Made by a program: the position numbers and the translations under genes. The notes under the pieces are model-generated. The model saw nothing but the letters and a program-made list of their open reading frames with translations. It had not been told where the DNA came from and searched no databases. This document shows positions 56,601 through 64,000 of a stretch of DNA of 64,000 nt, piece after piece. The stretch lies in NCBI RefSeq assembly GCF_002368415.1, contig NZ_AP018290.1:3733614-3797613 (forward strand), written 5' to 3'. This DNA comes from Calothrix sp. NIES-4105. Its GTDB lineage: Bacteria; Cyanobacteriota; Cyanobacteriia; Cyanobacteriales; Nostocaceae. How positions within the stretch are numbered: the first letter of the stretch is position 1; each line of letters begins with the position of its first letter.

Positions 56601-59284
56601 TGATGTTGAATCAGTACCGCTTCAATTTCAGCAATCTCAATCCGGAAACCCCGAATTTTAACTTGGTTGTCAATGCGTCTAATAAATTCAATATTACCGT
56701 CTGGTAAATAGCAAGCTAAGTCCCCAGTTTTGTATAGGCGCCCTTCCGAGCGACTATATGGGTTGGGGATGAATTTTTGCGCTGTCAACTCAGGACGGTT
56801 GAGATAACCGCGCGCTAAGGAAGTACCACCAATATAAATTTCTCCAGCAACTCCCACAGGTACGGGTTGCAAATTTACATCTAAAATATATACTTGGGTG
56901 TTAGGAAATGCTCGCCCAATCGGTACTAATTGCTCGCTCGATAAGGCTGAGTGTGTTGTAGCTTCAAACCAAGAACTGTCAATGGTTGCTTCGGTGGCGC
57001 CGAAAGAGTTAATCAAACGGGTTTGAGAACCACAAAAGCTACGGAATTTTTGATATTCTTGCCCATACCAAACGTCGGAACCGCACACTAGTAGCTTCAT
57101 AAAGTCAAGGCTAAGTTGACTTTGTTCTAGGTACTCTACTAGATTTCGTAATACTGCGGGTACAAACTCAGCACAGTCAACCTGCTGAAATACCATCAAA
57201 TTGTATAGTTCTTTTGGAGATAGCAAAAATTCTCGCTTTGACAGCACTAATTTACCACCAGAACACAAAGCCCGTACCAAATCACCAGAAAATACATCGA
57301 ACGAGAAGCTTGCCATCTGGAGGTGGCAAGTTTTGCTTGCTCGCAGTTGGTAAGTTTGTTCCCAAGCGAAATAAGCATTGACCAGACTGCGATGCTCAAT
57401 CATCACCCCCTTAGATTGCCCTGTGGAACCGGAAGTGTAAATGACATAGGCGAGATTTTCCGGTTTATTGGTATTAACAGGATTTAACGGTAGTTGTTGG
57501 GCAATTGCATCCCAGTCTGCATCTAAACAAATGATTCGTGCTTGGTGATTTGGTAGTGAGTGCAAAAGTTGTTCTTGAGTCAGTAGTACCGACACATTTG
57601 CATCTGCGATCATAAAAGCCAAGCGTTCCTGCGGGTAATCTGGGTCTATAGGTACATAAGCACCACCCGCCTTTAAGATACCTAAAATACCTATCACCAT
57701 TTCCAAGGAACGTTCTACACAGATGCCTACCAGCATTTCTGGTTTCACACCAAGGGATATTAGGTGATGCGCTAATTGATTTGCCTTTTGGTTAAGTTGC
57801 TCGTAAGTTAGTGACTTAGTGCCGAATACTACAGCCACAGCATCAGGCGCCAGTACTACTTGTTTCTCAAACAGATGATGAATGCACTGCTGAGTGTTAA
57901 ACGTTGAACTTTGATTAAGTTCTACTAACAAATAATGACGTTCTGCTGGTGTCAAAATTGACAATTCTTCCAAGTGTTGATGAGGATTGGCAATTATACT
58001 TTCGAGCAATGTAACAAGATGCCCTAGCATTCGCTCGATAGTAGCAGTGTCAAAGCCATCGCCATTAGTATAGGCAATCTTGAGCAACAACTCTTCACCA
58101 GGCACTACACTTATGGTTAGAGGATAATTTGTTCTGTCAAAGCTACAAACATTACTAATTTCTAAGCCAATACCAGGTGAGTGCAAGGAAGCATCGATTG
58201 GGTAATTCTCAAACACCACGATAGTCTCGAATAGAGGCAAACCCCTAGGAACTTCACTCCATCCTTGAATTTGCACAAGCGGGGTATACTCATACTCGCG
58301 CGCTTCCACTTGTTGCGTTTGGAGTGAGTGCAGCCAAGGTAGCACAGATGCTCCTGGGTTAACTTTGACTCTAACTGGTAGTGTGTTAATAAACAGCCCT
58401 ACCATCGACTCAGCTTTTGCCAAAGTGGGGGGACGACCGGAAACCGTAGCTCCAAATACGACATCTTCCTCACCACTGTAGCGACTTAACAGCAGAGCTA
58501 CTGATCCCTGAATAAAGGTATTCAATGTTACTTGATGCTGATGAGCCAAAGTTTGGAGAGCAGCGGTGCAGGTGGCAGACAACTTACGCTCTTGCTCACA
58601 GTAACTTACTTTCTGGTTAGGCAAACGTTGAGAAACCAGGTTTTTCCTCAGTGGTGTAGGAGTTGTAAAACCCTTAAGCATTGAGCGCCAAAACACCTCT
58701 GCCTGGGCAATATTTTGCTGCTGTAGCCACCCAATATAATCTCGGTAAGGGCGGGGCCTTTCTAAGTAGAGATTTTCACCTTGGCAAAAAGCTTTATAGT
58801 AAGCAATTACTTCTTTTAACACTAAGGGCACAGACCATCCATCAAGCAGCAGATGGTGATGGCTCCAGATAAAATGATAAGTTGTTTGCTGTAAGCGGAT
58901 CAGCGTGAAGCGCATTAGTGGCGCCTTAGAGATATCAAAACCGCGCAAACGTTCTTTTAGTTGTAAAACTTCCAATTGTTTTTGCTGCTGATCAGGAGAG
59001 ACACCCCTAAAATCATGCTCTTCCCAAGGTAACGTCACCTGCCGACCTACAACTTGAATGGGTTTTTCTAATTTTTCCCACACAAACGCCGTTCGCAAGA
59101 TGGGATGACGCTCCACAACTTGCTGCCAAGCTCGAACAAACGCAGCCACATTCAAAGTTCCATTCAAATTGAAACTCATTTGTTCAATATATACATCCTC
59201 ATCAGGAGCATAAAGACTATGGAACAACATCCCCTGTTGCATAGGAGATAAAGGATAAGCATCCTCAACATTTTTGTGCTTCAT
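53690..59284 (-). CDS. NRPS C-A-PCP-C with C-terminal TauD/TfdA dioxygenase domain
   Basis: 1864 residues from the ATG at 59284, 8 nt after AAAGGAG. Condensation 1-440 (HHLLLDGWS); adenylation about 473-960 (VIYTSGSTGQSKGVMIEH, YKTGDLACYL), pocket residues read as D-V-G-E-L-C-S-I-D, close to ornithine-type codes; carrier DNFFDLGGHSL at about 1008; second condensation 1075-1516 (MHHIISDGWS). Then, instead of an A domain, an Fe(II)/2-oxoglutarate dioxygenase of the TauD family about 1528-1864 (LFHNESSH supplying H-x-E, distal His in TAHGRFPYQGQR, Arg in the same stretch). This would hydroxylate a carrier-bound residue, and the second C domain would act with the next protein's or the same carrier. 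Confidence 0.92.
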   Translation of the reverse strand: MKHKNVEDAYPLSPMQQGMLFHSLYAPDEDVYIEQMSFNLNGTLNVAAFVRAWQQVVERHPILRTAFVWEKLEKPIQVVGRQVTLPWEEHDFRGVSPDQQQKQLEVLQLKERLRGFDISKAPLMRFTLIRLQQTTYHFIWSHHHLLLDGWSVPLVLKEVIAYYKAFCQGENLYLERPRPYRDYIGWLQQQNIAQAEVFWRSMLKGFTTPTPLRKNLVSQRLPNQKVSYCEQERKLSATCTAALQTLAHQHQVTLNTFIQGSVALLLSRYSGEEDVVFGATVSGRPPTLAKAESMVGLFINTLPVRVKVNPGASVLPWLHSLQTQQVEAREYEYTPLVQIQGWSEVPRGLPLFETIVVFENYPIDASLHSPGIGLEISNVCSFDRTNYPLTISVVPGEELLLKIAYTNGDGFDTATIERMLGHLVTLLESIIANPHQHLEELSILTPAERHYLLVELNQSSTFNTQQCIHHLFEKQVVLAPDAVAVVFGTKSLTYEQLNQKANQLAHHLISLGVKPEMLVGICVERSLEMVIGILGILKAGGAYVPIDPDYPQERLAFMIADANVSVLLTQEQLLHSLPNHQARIICLDADWDAIAQQLPLNPVNTNKPENLAYVIYTSGSTGQSKGVMIEHRSLVNAYFAWEQTYQLRASKTCHLQMASFSFDVFSGDLVRALCSGGKLVLSKREFLLSPKELYNLMVFQQVDCAEFVPAVLRNLVEYLEQSQLSLDFMKLLVCGSDVWYGQEYQKFRSFCGSQTRLINSFGATEATIDSSWFEATTHSALSSEQLVPIGRAFPNTQVYILDVNLQPVPVGVAGEIYIGGTSLARGYLNRPELTAQKFIPNPYSRSEGRLYKTGDLACYLPDGNIEFIRRIDNQVKIRGFRIEIAEIEAVLIQHQVVREVVVLAREDLPGDKRLVAYVVNDTPTTVPELRHFLKQKLPEYMVPGAFVFLEALPLTPNGKVDRKALPAPEIATIEQDNFKAPRTNVEEILAGIWSDILGVKQVSIDDNFFDLGGHSLIATQLISRIRKVFQVEVPLRYLFEEPTVAGLGAKIQASQQLILLAAPIQPIARLEKTEFPLSFAQQRLWFLQQLHPENSSYNIFNALHMKGSLNIAALETSLNEIIKRHEALRTSFIAIDGYPVQVIAPKLQLTIPVIDLQTLPEAEQKAQVLRLIAKESEQPFDLACSPLARVTLLKLNPAEYILLCTMHHIISDGWSMEVLVGELATFYRASVNRKPLSLPELPVQYADFAVWQRQWLQEDVLAKQLAYWKQQLGGTLPALQLPYSQPRPEKETSRCIIHSFKLSVQLSQALQTLSREANATLFITMLAAFKTLLYRYSKQDDIVVGTDVANRNQAETEGLIGFFVNILVLRTYLGGYPSFRELLQRVREVAIGAYAHQDLPFEKLVEELQPERHLNHTPLFEVLFVMDNVPKQNLELPDLTIAPLEVNYGTAKFDLALFVAKTEQEIVGSWHYNADLFDAKAIARMTGHFETLLNSIVAQPDARINTLEMLTETEKKQQIMAETKQEENKLKKFMQVKPKAVKLPQGELIKTYFLQPGESLPLVVEPAINDIDITDWAKNNRQFIETKLQHHGAILFRNCNIDAVLNFENLAQAICPNLFAEYGDLPREGISDKVYGSTPYPADQAILFHNESSHLHQFPLKIWFYCVQPAARGGETPIVDCRKVYQLLNPKLREKLEKQQLMYVRNYIEGLDVSWQDFFRTTDKAVVENYCKKAKIEFEWLANNGLKTRQIRQAIAQHPYTKEAVFFNQIQLHHISCLNPTVRESLLSIFGENSLPRNVYYGDGSPIEDAVMSEINQVYRQATISFPWQQGDVLMLDNMLTAHGRFPYQGQRKIVVAMGEIHQL

Positions 59285-59300
59285 CTTCATTACTCCTTTC

Positions 59301-62300
59301 TTAGTCAAATGAGATTTGCTCGAACGCACTATCAAGTTCTTCTTGATTTAACTTTGCTAGGGGGAAGTCTGATGGAGTAAAGCCACCGGTTTCAGGAGAT
59401 AGACAGTGAGCAATTAGCTCGCGCAAAGCTTCGATAAACCCCTGTGCTAATCCTTCAATAGTGGATTGGCAATATAAATTTTGGCTGTAAGTCCAAGATA
59501 ATTGCAGTCTACCCGACTCAATACCACCATAAATCTCTAGTAAATAAGACCGATTGTTTCGCAAGCTTTGGGAGGCGCCGCTAGATCGTGCTAACTTAAA
59601 CAACGAAGATTCAGTTAACACTTGGTCGAACTGACCCAAGTAGTTAAAGCTCACCTCAGCTTGGGGCAATGACCGCAATAACTTAGCAATTTCCACATCG
59701 CTTAAGTATCGCAAAATACCATAACCTATACCCCGATTTGGAATGGCGCGCAACTGTTCTTTTACGATCTTTAAAGCATCTCCAGGATAACTTGCTTTCT
59801 CAAAATCAAGCCGCACCGGAAATACAGAGGTAAACCAACCTACTGTTCGCGATAAGTCGATGTTTGCAAACAGTTGTTCCCGTCCGTGTCCCTCTAAATC
59901 AAAAAGTAGCGATTGCTCTCCCGTCCACTGGCTAAATGCCTGTACCAACGCTGTTAACAACACATCATTGATTTGAGTTTGGTAAGCAGCAGAAACCTGT
60001 TGCAGTAAAGCTTGCGTTTCTTCAACACTTAAGGCAACCTCCACGGTACGCGCGTTTGCTGTTGTATTTTCTCCTCCTAAATAGTCTACTCTTAGAGGCG
60101 CCACGGGTTGACGTAGTGATGTCAGCCAGTAATCTAACTCTTGTTTTAGCGCAGTCGATTGGGCATACTCTTGCATCCGATACGACCATTGTTTAAACGA
60201 GGTTGTTTTTGGCGGCAATTTTATAGCTTTGTCTTGAATCAGTTGCTCATAGGCAACCTGGAGATCTCCCAACAAAATTCGCCAAGAAACTCCATCTATT
60301 AGTAGATGGTGAATAGTGAATAACAAGCGCTTTACATTTCCCAGGTTAATTAGGGCAACTCGCAGGAGCGGTACTTCTGATAGGTCAAGACTAGCTTGCA
60401 GGTGCGTTATCGCAGACGCTTGTTCATCTGGCGACAGTGAAGAGACATCTAAATTGGTTAATACTACTTTAGTACTATGCTCAATTACCGGGCGCCAACC
60501 AGATGCTTCTTTGATGAAACGAGTTCGGAGAATGTCATGATGCTCAATTAAAGACTGCACCGCTGTCTCTAATATTACTGGGTTGATATTTGCGGGTATT
60601 TCCAACAGCACCGCTTGATTCCAGTGATGGGGGTCGGCGAAATCCTGTTCAAAGAACCAGTGTTGAATAGGAGTTAGGGGGAAAGAGCCATTGACTAAAC
60701 CTTGTTCAGCTTGGACGAGCTTGGTTGTACTTACTACAGTTGCTAGTTGAGTGATGGTTTGGTATTGAAATAACTGTTTGGGTGTAAAATGCAGTCCTGC
60801 TTGGTTTGATTTTGAGATAACTTGCAGACTGAGAATAGAGTCTCCACCCAACTCAAAAAAGTTGTCGTTAACACTGACTTGTTGCAGTCCGAGTACAAGA
60901 GCCCAAATTTTAGTTAGTTGTTTTTCAATGGTCGTTTGCGGGGGAACGAAAGCTGATTTCTGTTGGTAAGTGGGTAGTGCTTGGATATCTATTTTACCGT
61001 TGGCTGTGAGTGGTATAGCTTTAAGCAATATAAATACTCCAGGCACCATGTACTCTGGTAACTTTTCTTTCACCCAGCGACGTAGTTCATCTTTAATTTC
61101 TTTTGCAGCTTCCTCATAAAAGCAATTAGGCACAATATAAGCCACTAAGCGTTCTTTGCCACGTTCATCTTTCGGTGCTAGGACAACAGCCGCTTTTACT
61201 TCTGGATGTTGAGCTAATACCGTTTCAATTTCTAAGAGTTCGATACGAAAACCACGTATTTTAACTTGACGGTCAATTCGACCGAGAAATTCTAGGTTGC
61301 CATCCGGTCGATAACGCACCAAGTCTCCTGTTTTATACAAGCGAGACGCATTTTTACTAACATCTTTACTAAAACGATTGGGAATAAATTTTACGGCTGT
61401 TAAATCTGGTTGGTTAAGATAGCCGCGCGCTACACCAACTCCGCCAATATACAGTTCACCCCTGACACCAACAGGAACTGGTTGCAAATATTTATCCAAT
61501 ACAAAAGTTTGCACATTTGGTATTGGGTATCCAATGGGTATTTGTTGCCCAAAGTCCACTGCTCCCCCTATATCGCACATCGTGGCGACAACGGTTGTTT
61601 CTGTAGGTCCGTAACTGTTTACTAGCCTTATAGATGAATTTACTTGCTGTCGCCAAGTTGCTAGTCGCTCGCTACTGGCTCTTTCCCCACCAATAATTAC
61701 TAATCGCAAAGATTCTGGTAATGCTAATCGTAGTGTAGATAATTCCGCGACCATCTCATGCCAAAAGGCAGTTGGTAAATCTAATACCGACACCGACTGT
61801 TGGTGACACTGTTGTAGGAAAGCAGATACGGAACTTAACATTTCTTCAGTTCGCAGTACCAAAGTTGCACCCTGCAATAGAGCTGGAAAAATTTCTTCTG
61901 CTGCTGCATCAAAGCTGATAGAGGCAAATTGCAACACTCGATCGCTTGCTTTGATCTCATATTCCACAGCCGCCACTGTGGCAAAATTTACCAAAGACCT
62001 GTGGGAAATTAATACACCTTTGGGGGTTCCGGTAGAACCGGAAGTGTAAATTACATAAGCTAAGTTGTCGGGTGTTGGGTAATCTTTTAAACTAATTAAA
62101 TTTTCTTGGCTTTCCTTGTCAATTTCTTGCCAGTCTGTATCCAGATAAATAACTTGGGTATCGACTGGTAATGGCGCCATAGTTGATTGTGTCAGCAATA
62201 TTGGTATTTGTGCATCTGCTACCATATATGCTAACCGCTCTTGGGGATAATTCGGGTCTAGCGGTACATAAGCTGCACCTGCTTTGAGAATTCCGAGCAG

Positions 62301-64000
62301 TCCTACTAACAAATCTAGAGAACGTTCCACGCAAAGACCAACTAAAACCTCTGGTTGCACGCCTAGTTTTTGTAGGTAAGATGCGATTTTGTTAGCGCGC
62401 TGATTTAATTCTCGGTAAGTCAACTGAGAATTCCCATACACTACCGCAATTGCATCGGGGGTACGCTCTACCTGTGCTTCAAACAACTGGTGAACACACT
62501 GCTCTTGATATGCTACAACGTTTTTATTTCCTCTCAACAATTGCTGCTGTTCCTTTTCGGTCAACAAAGGCAAGTTTGAGATTCGTTGGTCGGGAGCGAC
62601 GACAATTCCCTCTAGTAAAACATTGAAATGTCCTATCATCCGTTCAATAGTGGCGCCATCGAACAACTCAGTGCTGTATTCAAGCGACCCTATTAACCCA
62701 GTGTCAGTTTCCAAAATGCAAAGAGTTAAATCAAAAGTTGCCGTCTGACGTTCTGACTCCAAAGGGGTGATAATAAGCCCTGGTAACTGTAGTGCTTCCA
62801 TTGGGGCATTTTGGAGAATGAACATTACATCGAATAGCGGGTTTCGACTCAAATGTCGCTCTGGTTGGAGTGATACCAATTGCTCAAAGGGTAAGTCTTG
62901 GTGAGTATAAGCTCCTAAAGCAACTTCTCGTACCCGTTGTAGCAGTTCCTTGAAACTAGGGTTGCCTGCTAAATTAGTACGCAACACTAGGGTATTGACA
63001 AAAAAACCAATTAACCCTTCTATTTCCGTGTGGTTACGGTTAGCAATCGGCGAGCCAACAATAATATCATCTTGCCCACTATAGCGGTAAAGTAAGATTT
63101 TGAACGCTGCTAAGAGCGTCATAAAAAGTGTTGCAGATTCTTGAACAGAAAGCGCTTTCAGGGCATCGGTAAGTGTTTTCGGCACTACAAATGATTGAGT
63201 TGCACCAGTGTAAGTTGATACCGCTGGTCGCGGTCGGTCGGTGGGTAGCTCTAGGGCGGAGCGGGAACCACCAAGTTGTTGCTGCCAGTATGCAAGGTGG
63301 GTTTCTAATACTTCCCCTTGCAGCCACTGTTGTTGCCAAAGGGCAAAATCTGCGTATTGAATAGGCAATTCTGGTAACGGAGAATCTATTCCATTACTAA
63401 AAGCTTCATAAAGTGCTGCCACTTCGCGAATTAGCACCCCATTAGACCAACCATCGGAGACAATGTGATGTAGGGTGAACAATAGCACGTAATCTTGTTG
63501 ATCGAGTTGCAGTAGCGTAGCGCGTAGTAATGGACTTTGGGTAAGGTCAAATCCTCGTTGTGTTTCTTCTTGTATAAGGCGCCGAATTTCATCTTCACGT
63601 TTGCCGTAAGGGAGATGGGATAAATCCACCACTGGTAATTCTAGATTTATTGATGGAGAAATTATCTGTATTGGTCGTCCATCTTGGATGGTAAATTTCG
63701 TTCGCAATACTTCATGGCGCCTGATTATTTCGTTGATGCAACTAGACAAAACTTCTACGTTCAGCTTTCCTTGTAGACGAACAGCCTTGGGAAGATTGTA
63801 CAATGTACTAAGAGGCTCTAACTGGTCAAGAAACCATAGTCGCTGTTGGGCAAATGACAAGGGTAATTCTCCGATTCGCGAAGTGGGGGCAATTAGCGGA
63901 GCTTTTAATTCGATTCCCCCACTCATCGCTGTTTGAATGCGTTGGGCTAAATCTATAAGTACTGGTGTTTCAAACAACCAAGGTAACGGTATTTCTATTT
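59301..64000 (-). CDS. NRPS C-A-PCP-E, 5' end beyond the window
   Basis: Open to the window edge (64000), so the N-terminus is missing. It begins in the end of a carrier domain (PLPWLFETPVLIDLAQRI), then condensation (LPLSFAQQRLWFLDQ; HHIVSDGWS), adenylation (VIYTSGSTGTPKGVLISH, NSYGPTETTV, YKTGDLVRYR), carrier with GGDSILSLQ (the form usual before epimerases) and an epimerisation domain (FPLTPIQHWFFEQDF; HHLLIDGVSWR). Pocket residues read as D-A-E-D-I-G-S-V-V; the acidic pair suggests a basic side chain, possibly Lys-like. It should load an amino acid and turn it to the D form. Its stop lies 10 bp before the next gene's AAAGGAG site. Confidence 0.93.
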   Translation of the reverse strand, partial: IEIPLPWLFETPVLIDLAQRIQTAMSGGIELKAPLIAPTSRIGELPLSFAQQRLWFLDQLEPLSTLYNLPKAVRLQGKLNVEVLSSCINEIIRRHEVLRTKFTIQDGRPIQIISPSINLELPVVDLSHLPYGKREDEIRRLIQEETQRGFDLTQSPLLRATLLQLDQQDYVLLFTLHHIVSDGWSNGVLIREVAALYEAFSNGIDSPLPELPIQYADFALWQQQWLQGEVLETHLAYWQQQLGGSRSALELPTDRPRPAVSTYTGATQSFVVPKTLTDALKALSVQESATLFMTLLAAFKILLYRYSGQDDIIVGSPIANRNHTEIEGLIGFFVNTLVLRTNLAGNPSFKELLQRVREVALGAYTHQDLPFEQLVSLQPERHLSRNPLFDVMFILQNAPMEALQLPGLIITPLESERQTATFDLTLCILETDTGLIGSLEYSTELFDGATIERMIGHFNVLLEGIVVAPDQRISNLPLLTEKEQQQLLRGNKNVVAYQEQCVHQLFEAQVERTPDAIAVVYGNSQLTYRELNQRANKIASYLQKLGVQPEVLVGLCVERSLDLLVGLLGILKAGAAYVPLDPNYPQERLAYMVADAQIPILLTQSTMAPLPVDTQVIYLDTDWQEIDKESQENLISLKDYPTPDNLAYVIYTSGSTGTPKGVLISHRSLVNFATVAAVEYEIKASDRVLQFASISFDAAAEEIFPALLQGATLVLRTEEMLSSVSAFLQQCHQQSVSVLDLPTAFWHEMVAELSTLRLALPESLRLVIIGGERASSERLATWRQQVNSSIRLVNSYGPTETTVVATMCDIGGAVDFGQQIPIGYPIPNVQTFVLDKYLQPVPVGVRGELYIGGVGVARGYLNQPDLTAVKFIPNRFSKDVSKNASRLYKTGDLVRYRPDGNLEFLGRIDRQVKIRGFRIELLEIETVLAQHPEVKAAVVLAPKDERGKERLVAYIVPNCFYEEAAKEIKDELRRWVKEKLPEYMVPGVFILLKAIPLTANGKIDIQALPTYQQKSAFVPPQTTIEKQLTKIWALVLGLQQVSVNDNFFELGGDSILSLQVISKSNQAGLHFTPKQLFQYQTITQLATVVSTTKLVQAEQGLVNGSFPLTPIQHWFFEQDFADPHHWNQAVLLEIPANINPVILETAVQSLIEHHDILRTRFIKEASGWRPVIEHSTKVVLTNLDVSSLSPDEQASAITHLQASLDLSEVPLLRVALINLGNVKRLLFTIHHLLIDGVSWRILLGDLQVAYEQLIQDKAIKLPPKTTSFKQWSYRMQEYAQSTALKQELDYWLTSLRQPVAPLRVDYLGGENTTANARTVEVALSVEETQALLQQVSAAYQTQINDVLLTALVQAFSQWTGEQSLLFDLEGHGREQLFANIDLSRTVGWFTSVFPVRLDFEKASYPGDALKIVKEQLRAIPNRGIGYGILRYLSDVEIAKLLRSLPQAEVSFNYLGQFDQVLTESSLFKLARSSGASQSLRNNRSYLLEIYGGIESGRLQLSWTYSQNLYCQSTIEGLAQGFIEALRELIAHCLSPETGGFTPSDFPLAKLNQEELDSAFEQISFD

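Overview
The window comes from a filamentous, heterocyst-forming cyanobacterium (Nostocales type). It holds a cyanobacterial nif cluster in the usual order, nifH(3' end)-nifD-nifK-nifE-nifN-nifX-DUF269-DUF683-nifW-hesA-hesB-fdxH, read right to left, with the heterocyst ferredoxin gene fdxH at its end. Short tandem heptamer repeats lie between the nif genes and many TPR/CHAT and NRPS-type genes are present. GGCGCC is very frequent (about 80 copies by eye), whereas the classical HIP1 octamer GCGATCGC was seen only twice.

The central result is that the nif operon is broken in two places. nifK is split by a 30,016-bp element (10922-40937). Joining the two halves at a shared GTTC gives exactly 513 in-frame codons, the expected 512-residue NifK. 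The element ends carry 17-bp inverted arms matching at 14 of 17 positions. A large serine recombinase of the XisF type is encoded 190 bp inside the left end. This is a developmentally excised element of the heterocyst type. nifH is also incomplete: only its last ~38 codons are present (44055-44170), and what lies to its right, to the end of the window, is an NRPS cluster. Either a second nif element carrying a peptide-synthetase cluster interrupts nifH, or a rearrangement has occurred.

Region by region: 1-3131, a DHQ-synthase-like sugar-phosphate cyclase (mysA type) and ctaB. 3580-10925, the downstream nif operon with a terminator after fdxH, a 45-bp tandem-repeat block between nifN and nifX, and the nifK 3' part. 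10922-40941, the nifK element, whose cargo is a complete type I CRISPR-Cas system (WYL regulator, large subunit with an internally started small subunit, cas7, cas5, cas3, cas6, cas4, cas1, cas2), two CRISPR arrays (about 23 and 49 intact repeats), an MNT/HEPN toxin-antitoxin pair, a TPR-CHAT protease-like protein, an EF-G paralogue and a KAP-family NTPase. 40938-44170, nifK 5' part, nifD and the nifH 3' fragment. 44339-64000, an NRPS cluster read leftward (three megasynthetases, an aminotransferase, a methyltransferase), ending in a damaged type II thioesterase, a ParDE-like module flanked by duplicated thioesterase DNA, and a phosphopantetheinyl transferase with an in-frame stop.

Working together: in vegetative cells the element sits in nifK and supplies immunity. 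In a differentiating heterocyst the recombinase would excise it as a circle and rebuild nifK, so the chromosome would give up its CRISPR-Cas, EF-G paralogue and other cargo exactly when nitrogenase is made. The CRISPR machinery has mixed features (HD nuclease on Cas3, type III/I-D-like cysteine motif in Cas7, large subunit with a zinc ribbon but no HD domain), so its subtype is left open.
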